From an uncultured Polymorphobacter sp. (GTDB lineage: Bacteria > Pseudomonadota > Alphaproteobacteria > Sphingomonadales > Sphingomonadaceae), in NCBI GenBank assembly GCA_937894055.1, contig CALDHQ010000007.1, forward strand, positions 1 through 9,464: a stretch of 9,464 bases of DNA. Direction: 5' to 3'. The notes beneath the pieces are model-generated. The model made no database searches. It was given only the letters and a program-made list of their open reading frames with translations, and was not told the origin of the DNA. This document shows positions 1-5,914 of this stretch, in pieces (the stretch's first letter is position 1; each line of letters starts with the position of its first letter). Both the position numbers and the translations under genes were made by a program.

Positions 1-63
1 TGCGCATTGGGCAGGTTTAAGGGCCTCCGGCGGGCAGGGGTGACCCCCTGTACTCAACACTTC

Positions 64-136
64 GTCATTCCCGCGCAGGCGGGAATCCATCTTACCGCCG
101 GTGCAGAACGTGGATTCCCGCCTGCGCGGGAATGAC
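64..136. repeat. Inner REP-like inverted pair of copy 1 (dRS3-like)
   Basis: Two 26-bp arms (64-89 and 111-136), exact reverse complements, separated by 21 nt. Each contains ATTCCC-N8-GGGAAT, the pattern described for dRS3 repeats of Neisseria, flanked by GTC and CCA. The sequence could form one long hairpin or two small ones. The arms are identical to those in copy 2, although the spacer between them differs completely, which suggests that only the arms are conserved. Confidence 0.85.
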
Positions 137-157
137 ATGGTTTTTCTTCAAATGGGT

Positions 158-176
158 GCAGGGCCCGAGGCCCTGC
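158..176 (-). terminator. Candidate terminator hairpin after the metallopeptidase operon
   Basis: A perfect 8-bp GC-rich stem (158-165 with 169-176) and 3-nt loop begin about 14 nt after the minus-strand stop codon. The transcript would then read ACCCATTTGAAGAAAAAC, so there is no clear U-tract. The stem could slow or end transcription or protect the mRNA 3' end, but it is not a canonical intrinsic terminator. It is part of repeat copy 1. Confidence 0.35.
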
Positions 177-189
177 CCGCCGGAGGCCC

Positions 190-1092
190 TTAAAGCGCCC
201 GTGCGCTGAACGTATCACAATCGGCAATCGCGCCGTTCGCCATGCCGATCTTGAACCAGCGCACACGCTGCTCGCTGGTGCCGTGGGTGAAGCTGTCGGG
301 CACGACCATGCCGCGCGACTGGCGCTGCAGCCGGTCGTCGCCGATCGCGGTGGCGGCGGTCAGCGCTTCTTCGATGTCGCCGGGCTCGAGCTTGGCGATA
401 TTGGCCTTGCCCCAGACACCGGCGAGGCAGTCGGCCTGCAGCTCCATGCGCACCGACAGCGCGTTGGCGTCTTTCTCGCTGGCGCGTTCCTGCGCGCGCC
501 GGACCTGGTCGCTGATGCCGAGCAGCGTCTGCACGTGATGGCCGATTTCATGGGCGATGACATAGGCTTGCGCGAAGTCGCCGGGGGCGCCGAAGCGCTG
601 CGACAGTTCGTTGAAGAAGCTGGTGTCGAGGTAGACCTTGCGGTCGGCGGGGCAATAGAACGGCCCCGATGCCGAGGTCGCGCGGCCGCACGCCGATGAC
701 ACGGCGCCAGAAAACATCACCAGCGTCGGCGGCGTATAGGCCTTGCCGACCTGCTGCGGGAAAATCTGGCCCCAGGTGTCTTCGGTCGACCCGAGTACCT
801 TGGCGACGAACTTGCCGCTGGCGTCGCCGGGTGCGGGGGCGCCGGCGGATGGCGCGATCTGCGACTGCGGCTGGCCGATCTGTTCCTGCGGGCCACCGCC
901 GCCACCGAGCAGGCTGAGCGGGTTGATGCCGAAAATCAGCGCGATGACGACAACCACCAGCAGTCCGCCCAGCCCCATGCGGCCGCCGCCGAGGCGCAGT
1001 CCGCCGCCGCCACTGCCAAGGCCACCCATGCCGCCGCTGTCGCCGCGGCGGTCCTCGATGTTGGTGCTTTCGCGCTGGTCGTCGAGTCGCAT
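190..1092 (-). CDS. YpfJ-type neutral zinc metallopeptidase, membrane-anchored
   Basis: A 300-residue putative zinc metalloprotease of the YpfJ family (Pfam Zn_peptidase); E. coli YpfJ is of similar length. The zinc-binding motif HEIGHH lies at residues 181-186, with Glu182 as the expected catalytic base. A downstream ELQAD motif (Glu217) fits the third zinc ligand. The N-terminus is hydrophilic and very glycine-rich, followed by one hydrophobic segment (about 41-56, [15 protein letters not shown]) and then a linker rich in Pro, Gln, Ala and Ser. This suggests a single-pass protein with the catalytic domain outside the cytoplasm. Substrates of this family are not established. The ATG start is supported by GAGGG (1100-1104, minus strand) 7 nt upstream. 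It is the last gene of a three-gene minus-strand operon, 14 nt after the nuclease gene. Its TAA stop (190-192) lies inside the outer arm of repeat copy 1. Confidence 0.93.
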   Translation of the reverse strand: MRLDDQRESTNIEDRRGDSGGMGGLGSGGGGLRLGGGRMGLGGLLVVVVIALIFGINPLSLLGGGGGPQEQIGQPQSQIAPSAGAPAPGDASGKFVAKVLGSTEDTWGQIFPQQVGKAYTPPTLVMFSGAVSSACGRATSASGPFYCPADRKVYLDTSFFNELSQRFGAPGDFAQAYVIAHEIGHHVQTLLGISDQVRRAQERASEKDANALSVRMELQADCLAGVWGKANIAKLEPGDIEEALTAATAIGDDRLQRQSRGMVVPDSFTHGTSEQRVRWFKIGMANGAIADCDTFSARAL

Positions 1093-1106
1093 GTGAAATC
1101 CCTCAG

Positions 1107-1970
1107 CTAGTCCGGCTTCTGACCCAGCGCCTGGTTGAGCACGACACCCAGCCGGACACCGGCCCGTTCGACCTGTGCGCGTATCAACGCTTCATTCGCC
1201 CGATAGTATCCATCTTCGACAACGACCGGGCGTGCTGGCGGTGCTGAGCAAGCCGCCGCCAAGGCCGGCAACTTGCCGTAGACCATGGTTGAAGACAAGG
1301 CCCAGCTTGCCGCCACCCAGTCGGCGATGCTGCCCTGCTGCCAGCGCGCGCGTTGTGCGGCGCTGATCGATTGCGGGGTGACCACCGGCGGCGCGGTCAG
1401 CGCGCGCTCGGTAAGTTCGCGGTCCCAGATGCGGTGCAGGTTGAGCAACGTGTCGGAGTCATAGCCGTAGCGCACCTTGACCTCGTTGCCGCCGCGGTCG
1501 CCGCTGTCGCTGACATGCAGCGGCTGGTGCAGATCGCCGACCAGATGCGCGACAAAGCCCAGCGCTTCGAGGCGTTTGCGCGGCGACTGGCGGCGGTCGC
1601 CAAGCACGGCAATCTGCCGGTCGAGCTGCACGGTCAGGCAGTTGCCGCCGGCGCAACCGCTGGCGATGTCGAAGCGGCCGCAGCGCGCAATATTCTGGTA
1701 ATGCCATTTCGCGGCATAGGCGTAGCGGTCGCCGAGCCCGCGCACGCAGTCGGGCCAGCTTGCGGCGTCGGCGAGGCTGCGAATCGGGCAATCGGGTGTG
1801 CCGAGCTGCGCGTTCTGCGCCAACAGCCGGGCGAGTTCGGCGCGTGCGGCGGGCGTCAGTTCATTGTCGGCGATGCGGCCGGTCAGCCTGTGCGCATAGT
1901 CGCCCCATGCCGCTGCCGGAGTGCCGCACAAGGCCGCGACGAGCGCGAGCAGGGCCGCCAGCCGCTTCAT
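1107..1970 (-). CDS. Secreted S1/P1-type nuclease
   Basis: A 287-residue exported zinc-dependent nuclease of the S1/P1 family, which cleaves single-stranded RNA and DNA and can carry 3'-nucleotidase activity. A signal peptide ([21 protein letters not shown]) is followed at once by WGDYAH, so cleavage would place the conserved Trp22 at the mature N-terminus, where its backbone binds zinc in this family. The expected trinuclear zinc ligands are all visible: Trp22, His27, Asp74 (ASWPD), His90 (KWHYQN), His142, Asp146 and His152 ([11 protein letters not shown]), His179 and Asp183 (NLHRIWD). Start choice: an ATG 21 nt further upstream is in frame, but the ATG at 1970 overlaps the upstream gene's TGA as ATGA and gives a proper signal peptide. 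It probably degrades nucleic acid in the periplasm or medium, for nucleotide or phosphate scavenging; that role is inferred. Confidence 0.94.
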   Translation of the reverse strand: MKRLAALLALVAALCGTPAAAWGDYAHRLTGRIADNELTPAARAELARLLAQNAQLGTPDCPIRSLADAASWPDCVRGLGDRYAYAAKWHYQNIARCGRFDIASGCAGGNCLTVQLDRQIAVLGDRRQSPRKRLEALGFVAHLVGDLHQPLHVSDSGDRGGNEVKVRYGYDSDTLLNLHRIWDRELTERALTAPPVVTPQSISAAQRARWQQGSIADWVAASWALSSTMVYGKLPALAAACSAPPARPVVVEDGYYRANEALIRAQVERAGVRLGVVLNQALGQKPD

Positions 1971-3487
1971 TGCGGCGCTGGCCGCAGCCACAGTACGGCC
2001 TTGTCGACAGGGCTGTTCAGTCGCCGGTAGCCGTGGCGCGCCGCCCAGTCGTCGAGCGCTTCGTCGGGAAAGCGGCTGCGATTGATCGGCGAGCGCTGTT
2101 CATAGCCGGTGATGATGGCGAGCGGCGGCGCGGCGGCAAACGCCGCGTCGAGCGTCCGCCAGCTGATGGCATGGAACGCGGCCAGTTCGGCGTCACTGCG
2201 CAAGTCGCCGCTGCGGAACACGAAGACGCCGGTGGCAAAGCGCGGATCGAGATCGAAACCGCTGTCGATGACGACCAGCGGCGTGAAGCTGGCGATCTTG
2301 CCGTCGGCGGGGGTGAAACCGGCGGCGCGCAGCGACTGGCCGATCCATTGCGCTTCGGCCGTGGTGCGCAGCGCTGCGGGGGCCCCGGTGCGGCGGATGT
2401 CGATGAGCGCGGAAACGGCAAAGCCGATGGTCGCCGCCACCGCCATCACCAGCAGCAGCCACTTGGCGCGGCGTGCGTGCGGCGCCGGCAACCCCGCCAG
2501 CACCAGCCCGGTCAGCACGAACAGCGGGATCAGCGCCGGCATGAAGTATTGCTTCCACACCGGCGTCGGTGCCAGCGCGCCGATGAGACCGCCGATCAGC
2601 AGCACGGCTATCGGCGCGGCACGCTTGGGCAGCGTCCGGCGGCGCCACACCAGCAGCAGCAACGCCGCCAGCGCCGGCCCCTGCGCCAGATACCACGGTG
2701 CCTGCCACAGCTTGGCGGCTTGCGTCAGCCGCCCGTCGAGGCCGTTCTGGCGGTACCAGTCGAACACGCCCTCGGTGCCGAAAGTGACGACGCCGAACAT
2801 GAATACGGCGGGCGCGGCGTGCCAGAAGTACAGCGCCGGCAGCAGCCCGGCGATGCCGCCGCTGCCGTAGCCGAGAAATTCGCTCCAGTGCCGTCGGCGC
2901 ACCAGCACTTCGAGCAGCAGCCAGCCGCCGACCGCCGCACCGGCAAAGCCGAACGAGATCTTCGCCGATGCCGCAAGCCCGAGCGCGACGCCGACCGCCG
3001 CCCAGCGCAGCGGCGTGCGTGCATCGACAATCAGCCAAGTCGCGGCGGCGAGCAGCAGCGCCGGCAGCGCATCATTGCGCGCGACGCTGACATCGAACAG
3101 GAAACTGGTGCAGCCGGCCAGCGCCAGCGTCGCCACCCACGCCGTGCGGTCGGGTACATCCAGCCGGCGTTGCGTCGCGTGAACCAGCATCAGCACCAGC
3201 AGGCCGCAAACCGCATTGGCCAGCCGCAGCACGATGAAATCCTGGCCGGGGTGGCCGACCAGCACGTTGAACAGCAACGGCTGCAACGGCGTCTGCAAAT
3301 AGAGAAAGTCGATGAACGGCAGGCTGTGCCGCGCCAGCCAGACGGCGGCAACATACTGGTTTTCGTCGTGGCTGATCGGCGACACCAGCGCCAGCACCGC
3401 CAGCCACAGCGCCAGCGCCGACCACAATGTCAAACCGGCCCAGGCGGGCACCGGATCGGTCGAACGGGAACGCGCGGCTACGGACAT
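1967..3487 (-). CDS. GT39/ArnT-like polytopic membrane glycosyltransferase
   Basis: A 506-residue integral membrane protein resembling dolichyl-phosphate-mannose/ArnT-type glycosyltransferases (PMT_2 / GT39-like), which move a sugar from a polyprenyl-phosphate donor to an acceptor on the outer face of the inner membrane. After the first hydrophobic segment (about 18-36) comes SPISHDENQY with Asp41-Glu42, matching the acidic pair expected in the first periplasmic loop. Many hydrophobic segments follow. Near the end of the membrane region, PTPVWKQYFMPALIPLF is typical of bacterial members, and about 125 soluble residues close the protein. The frame stays open upstream to 4114, antisense to the next gene, but ATG 3487 gives a sensible N-terminus; ATG 3526 is an alternative and neither has a clear Shine-Dalgarno sequence. 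It is the first gene of the operon, overlapping the nuclease gene by 4 nt. Donor and acceptor sugars cannot be read from the sequence. Confidence 0.85.
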   Translation of the reverse strand: MSVAARSRSTDPVPAWAGLTLWSALALWLAVLALVSPISHDENQYVAAVWLARHSLPFIDFLYLQTPLQPLLFNVLVGHPGQDFIVLRLANAVCGLLVLMLVHATQRRLDVPDRTAWVATLALAGCTSFLFDVSVARNDALPALLLAAATWLIVDARTPLRWAAVGVALGLAASAKISFGFAGAAVGGWLLLEVLVRRRHWSEFLGYGSGGIAGLLPALYFWHAAPAVFMFGVVTFGTEGVFDWYRQNGLDGRLTQAAKLWQAPWYLAQGPALAALLLLVWRRRTLPKRAAPIAVLLIGGLIGALAPTPVWKQYFMPALIPLFVLTGLVLAGLPAPHARRAKWLLLVMAVAATIGFAVSALIDIRRTGAPAALRTTAEAQWIGQSLRAAGFTPADGKIASFTPLVVIDSGFDLDPRFATGVFVFRSGDLRSDAELAAFHAISWRTLDAAFAAAPPLAIITGYEQRSPINRSRFPDEALDDWAARHGYRRLNSPVDKAVLWLRPAPQ

Positions 3488-3532
3488 AGCTTGTGATAGG
3501 GAAGCCGGCCTGCGAATGCTAGGCATGCCGCC
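3488..3532. promoter_or_regulatory. Divergent intergenic region with presumed back-to-back promoters
   Basis: This 45-nt gap separates the start codons of the minus-strand glycosyltransferase operon and the plus-strand 2H-phosphoesterase gene. Both units must start here or inside each other's 5' ends. I see no clear -35/-10 pair and no Shine-Dalgarno sequence for either gene, which would fit leaderless or very short leaders. It holds the 8-bp palindrome GGCATGCC (3522-3529). Confidence 0.4.
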
Positions 3533-4069
3533 ATGCCTGATACAGCCACGCCCGCCGCCACCGACCACCGCCCGCTGATCCTGACCGCGCAGCTTGACCG
3601 CACCGCGTCGGCGCGGTTCGAGGCGCTGCGCCGCGCACATTTCCCGCCCGAACGCAACATCGTGCCGGCGCATGTCACGCTGTTCCACCAACTGCCGGGC
3701 AGCATGCTCGACGCGGTCGTCGCGCATCTGCTGGCAGTGGCACGCGCGCAGCCGGTGCTGCTGGCCGAAGTCGCGCCGCCGCGGTCGCTGGGTAACGGCG
3801 TAGCTTATGATTTGCGCTGTCCCGAACTGACCGCGCTCCACGCCGACCTTGCTGCGCATTGGGCCGGGCTGACAATCGCGCAGGACCATGGCCGGCTGCG
3901 CCCGCATGTGACGGTGCAGAACAAGGTCAGTGCCGCGACCGCGGCGGCGACGCTGCAGCTGCTCGCCGCCGACTTCACGCCGTGGCGCGTGCAGGTCACC
4001 GGCGTGTCGCTGTGGCGCTACCTCGGCGGGCCGTGGCAGCACATCCGCGACATCGGCTTTCGCGGCTAA
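3533..4069 (+). CDS. 2'-5' RNA ligase / 2H phosphoesterase family protein
   Basis: A 178-residue soluble protein of the 2H phosphoesterase superfamily (2_5_RNA_ligase2-like). The two signature H-x-T motifs are present: His47-Val-Thr49 within PAHVTLFHQLPG and His125-Val-Thr127 within LRPHVTVQNK. Their spacing of 78 residues fits the two-lobed fold in which both histidines face one active site. Members act on 2'-5' or cyclic phosphodiester bonds in RNA or nucleotides; some bacterial relatives ligate tRNA halves in vitro or act as cyclic phosphodiesterases. There is no signal peptide, so it should be cytosolic. Its physiological substrate is unknown. No obvious Shine-Dalgarno sequence precedes the ATG. 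Just after the TAA is a GC-rich palindrome, CGGCGC-TG-GCGCCG (4072-4085), with no T-tract. The transporter gene follows 64 nt later, so the two may share a transcript. Confidence 0.88.
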   Translation: MPDTATPAATDHRPLILTAQLDRTASARFEALRRAHFPPERNIVPAHVTLFHQLPGSMLDAVVAHLLAVARAQPVLLAEVAPPRSLGNGVAYDLRCPELTALHADLAAHWAGLTIAQDHGRLRPHVTVQNKVSAATAAATLQLLAADFTPWRVQVTGVSLWRYLGGPWQHIRDIGFRG

Positions 4070-4120
4070 CGCGGCGCTGGCGCCGACCCGCACCGGCATG
4101 CGATGGTGGCCCAAACCGGC

Positions 4121-4126
4121 AGGAGG
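4121..4126 (+). promoter_or_regulatory. Strong Shine-Dalgarno of the VIT-family transporter gene
   Basis: AGGAGG lies 7 nt before the ATG at 4134, the best match to the anti-Shine-Dalgarno sequence in this window. The following GGAGGCCCCTAAA differs by one base from GGAGGCCCTTAAA at the end of repeat copy 1. Confidence 0.8.
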
Positions 4127-4133
4127 CCCCTAA

Positions 4134-4838
4134 ATGGCACGTCATTTCGCCCGTCACATGGAACGCCACCTTGTCGACCGCACCGCCTGGCTGCGCGCCG
4201 CGGTGCTCGGCGCCAATGACGGCATTGTCTCGACCGCCAGCCTGATTGTCGGCGTCGCCGCCAGCGGTGCCGACCGCCAGGCGGTGCTCGTCGCCGGTGT
4301 CGCCGGGCTGGTCGCGGGTGCCATGTCGATGGCGGCGGGCGAATATGTCTCGGTCAGCTCGCAGGCCGACAGCGAAGCCGCCGAGCGCGCCCGCGAAACC
4401 GCCGAGCTCAAGGCTTCACCCGCTGCCGAGCTTGACGAACTGACAGCCATCTATGTGGCGCGCGGCGTCGAGCCCGCCACGGCGCGCACCGTCGCCGAAC
4501 AATTGTCGCGCGGCGACGTGCTTGCAGTGCACCTGCGCGACGAACTCGGCCATTCCGACACCAGTGCGGCGCGCCCGGTGCAGGCGGCATTCGCTTCGGC
4601 GGCCAGTTTTCTCGTCGGCGCCGCCGCCCCGCTGCTCGTCGTGCTGCTGGTGCCCGTTGCGATGCTGACCGTGTCGGTGTCGGTGGCGTCGCTGGTGTTC
4701 CTCGCGGTGCTCGGCATTGTCGGGGCGCGTGCCGGCGGGGCGCCGGTGCTGCGCGCGACGTTGCGCGTCACCTTCTGGGGCGTGCTGGCGATGGCTGCAA
4801 CGGCCGGCATCGGGCGGCTGTTCGGCGCGGTGGTTTAA
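4134..4838 (+). CDS. VIT1/CCC1-family Fe/Mn transporter
   Basis: A 234-residue membrane protein of the VIT1/CCC1 family, which exports or sequesters Fe(II) and Mn(II), often by proton exchange. TM1 carries the family signature GANDGIVSTASLIVGV (from Gly26, with Asp29), and TM2 is followed by AMSMAAGEYVSVSSQ. Next comes a charged, mostly helical stretch (about 75-150, rich in Glu and Asp), as in the cytosolic metal-binding domain between TM2 and TM3. Three more hydrophobic segments complete the five-helix topology. There is no fused ferritin-like domain, unlike MbfA-type relatives. The ATG is fixed by AGGAGG 7 nt upstream. No Fur- or Mur-like operator was recognised. The likely role is relief of iron or manganese excess. 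The final codons and stop read GTTTAAGGGC, matching the left edge of repeat copy 1. Confidence 0.93.
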   Translation: MARHFARHMERHLVDRTAWLRAAVLGANDGIVSTASLIVGVAASGADRQAVLVAGVAGLVAGAMSMAAGEYVSVSSQADSEAAERARETAELKASPAAELDELTAIYVARGVEPATARTVAEQLSRGDVLAVHLRDELGHSDTSAARPVQAAFASAASFLVGAAAPLLVVLLVPVAMLTVSVSVASLVFLAVLGIVGARAGGAPVLRATLRVTFWGVLAMAATAGIGRLFGAVV

Positions 4839-4839
4839 G

Positions 4840-4875
4840 GGCTTGGCAAGCCACACCGATTACGTTTAGCCAAGC
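4840..4875. promoter_or_regulatory. Overlapping inverted repeats in the L,D-transpeptidase leader
   Basis: The 80-nt gap before the transpeptidase holds GGCTTG-G-CAAGCC (4840-4852), a 13-bp palindrome. It also holds a second pairing, GCTTGGC (4841-4847) with GCCAAGC (4869-4875), that would compete with the first. TTGGCA (4844-4849), followed 17 nt later by TAGCCA (4867-4872), is a weak promoter candidate overlapping both. This could be a regulator site, a weak terminator after the transporter gene, or chance. Confidence 0.3.
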
Positions 4876-4905
4876 AGGATTGAGGGGCCGCTGGTGCGGT
4901 CGCAT

Positions 4906-4911
4906 GAGGGG
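4906..4911 (+). promoter_or_regulatory. Shine-Dalgarno deciding the L,D-transpeptidase start
   Basis: GAGGGG lies 7 nt before ATG 4919. It favours that start over the in-frame TTG 4880 and over ATG 4904, with which it overlaps. Confidence 0.7.
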
Positions 4912-4918
4912 CAATGTC

Positions 4919-5914
4919 ATGATTTTGAATCGTCGTCTGGTTGTAGGCGCAGCCTTGCTGCTGCCGCTGTCACCGGCTTTCGGGCAGGGCGCGACAGTGT
5001 CGTCGGCGCTCGACCTCGCCAAGGCAGCCGATACGTTGAAGCCCGGGCAATGGGTGTTCGCACCGACACTGGCGCCCGAAGGGCCCATCGTCATCATGGT
5101 CGATCTGTCGCGGCAACTCGCGACGGTCTACCGCAACGGCGTGCGTATCGGCGTGTCGACGGTATCGACCGGCAAGCCCGGCCATGAAACGCCGACCGGC
5201 GTATTCACCATCCTGCAGAAGGACGCCAACCACCATTCCAGCCTCTACAACAACGCCCCGATGAAATATCAGGAGCGGCTGACCTGGGACGGTGTCGCGC
5301 TGCACGCCGGCGGGCTACCCGGCTACCCCGAAAGCCATGGCTGCATCCATCTGCCGCTGGAGTTCTCGAAGGAATTGTTCGCCATCACCACCACCGGCAT
5401 GACGGTGATCGTTGCCGGCCGCGCGGGCCAGGTCGCGACCTATCCGGCAGCCGGGGTGCTGGCGCCGCTTGGCGTCGGCGGTGCTGTCGAAACGCATGTG
5501 CCGCTGGCCAGCGACGAGGCCTATCGCTGGACGCCGCAGATCATGCCGGTCGGGCCGCTGACGATCGTCGTCAGCCAGTCCGACGGCCGCGTCGTGGTGA
5601 TGCGCAACGGCGTCGAAATCGGCCGCGCAAAGGCGTCGATCGATCCGCCGGGCTTCGGCACGCACGTACTGGTGCTGGCGTCTGATACCGGCGGCCGTCC
5701 GGTCTGGCAGTTTGCCGATGTCCCCGGCCACGAAACCGACGCGCAGCAGCCCGTAGATGCCAGCGCGCTGCAGCGCGTTCACATGCCCGCGGCGTTCTAC
5801 ACCGCGCTGCAAAGCCAGGTCGTGCCCGGCACCACCGTGCTGCTGACAGGGGCGCCGATCGCCAGCACCACGACCGGCGTCGGCATGTCGGTGCTGTCGG
5901 CGACCAAGACCTGA
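4919..5914 (+). CDS. Exported L,D-transpeptidase with a degenerate second YkuD-like domain
   Basis: A 331-residue exported protein. A signal peptide ([22 protein letters not shown]) precedes a YkuD-type L,D-transpeptidase domain (about 55-152), which makes 3-3 crosslinks in peptidoglycan or attaches proteins to it. The active-site pattern is intact: His129 ([11 protein letters not shown]) and SHGCIHLP with His140 and nucleophile Cys142. The C-terminal half is a diverged copy: [21 protein letters not shown] (from Gly55) aligns with [21 protein letters not shown] (from Gly212). [10 protein letters not shown] aligns with [10 protein letters not shown], so His-Gly-Cys has become Leu284-Gln285-Arg286. 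The second domain therefore looks catalytically dead. Start ATG 4919 is chosen for its Shine-Dalgarno sequence and signal peptide. Its TGA shares one base with the dctA ATG, implying coupled translation. Confidence 0.92.
   Translation: MILNRRLVVGAALLLPLSPAFGQGATVSSALDLAKAADTLKPGQWVFAPTLAPEGPIVIMVDLSRQLATVYRNGVRIGVSTVSTGKPGHETPTGVFTILQKDANHHSSLYNNAPMKYQERLTWDGVALHAGGLPGYPESHGCIHLPLEFSKELFAITTTGMTVIVAGRAGQVATYPAAGVLAPLGVGGAVETHVPLASDEAYRWTPQIMPVGPLTIVVSQSDGRVVVMRNGVEIGRAKASIDPPGFGTHVLVLASDTGGRPVWQFADVPGHETDAQQPVDASALQRVHMPAAFYTALQSQVVPGTTVLLTGAPIASTTTGVGMSVLSATKT

Larger units (their letters stand above)
16..194. repeat. Compound nested palindromic repeat, copy 1
   Basis: A 179-bp intergenic element with nested symmetry. 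The outer arms (16-39 and 171-194) are perfect 24-bp inverted repeats, reading TTTAAGGGCCTCC from each end and continuing to CGGCGGGCAGGG. The inner arms (64-89 and 111-136) are perfect 26-bp inverted repeats, each holding ATTCCCGCGCAGGCGGGAAT, itself an 8-bp stem with a 4-nt loop. Small hairpins lie next to each outer arm: 35-50 (CAGGGG/CCCCTG) and 158-176 (GCAGGCC-type, 8-bp stem, 3-nt loop). The right outer arm includes the TAA stop of the minus-strand metallopeptidase. A second copy in the same orientation lies at 7253-7418. No open reading frame of its own and no transposase is present, so it looks like a non-autonomous MITE- or REP/BIME-like element. The structure is seen directly; the mobility class is inferred. 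Confidence 0.9.

Noticed and set aside
54..266. Small minus-strand frame reading through repeat copy 1
   Set aside because: Its peptide (HSRAGGNP, WIPACAGMT) is a translation of the palindromic repeat, a known source of false hypothetical proteins.
283..699. Plus-strand frames inside the metallopeptidase gene
   Set aside because: They are shadows of the zinc peptidase coding strand, which holds the HEIGHH motif.
1760..3496. Long plus-strand open frame (578 codons) antisense to the glycosyltransferase and nuclease genes
   Set aside because: Its translation is dominated by Arg, Gln, Ala and His with no recognisable domain, and it mirrors genuine coding on the other strand. Long antisense frames are common in GC-rich DNA.
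3488..4114. Upstream extension of the glycosyltransferase frame to 4114
   Set aside because: It would run antisense across the whole 2H-phosphoesterase gene, which has both H-x-T motifs, and the extra residues show no membrane-protein character.
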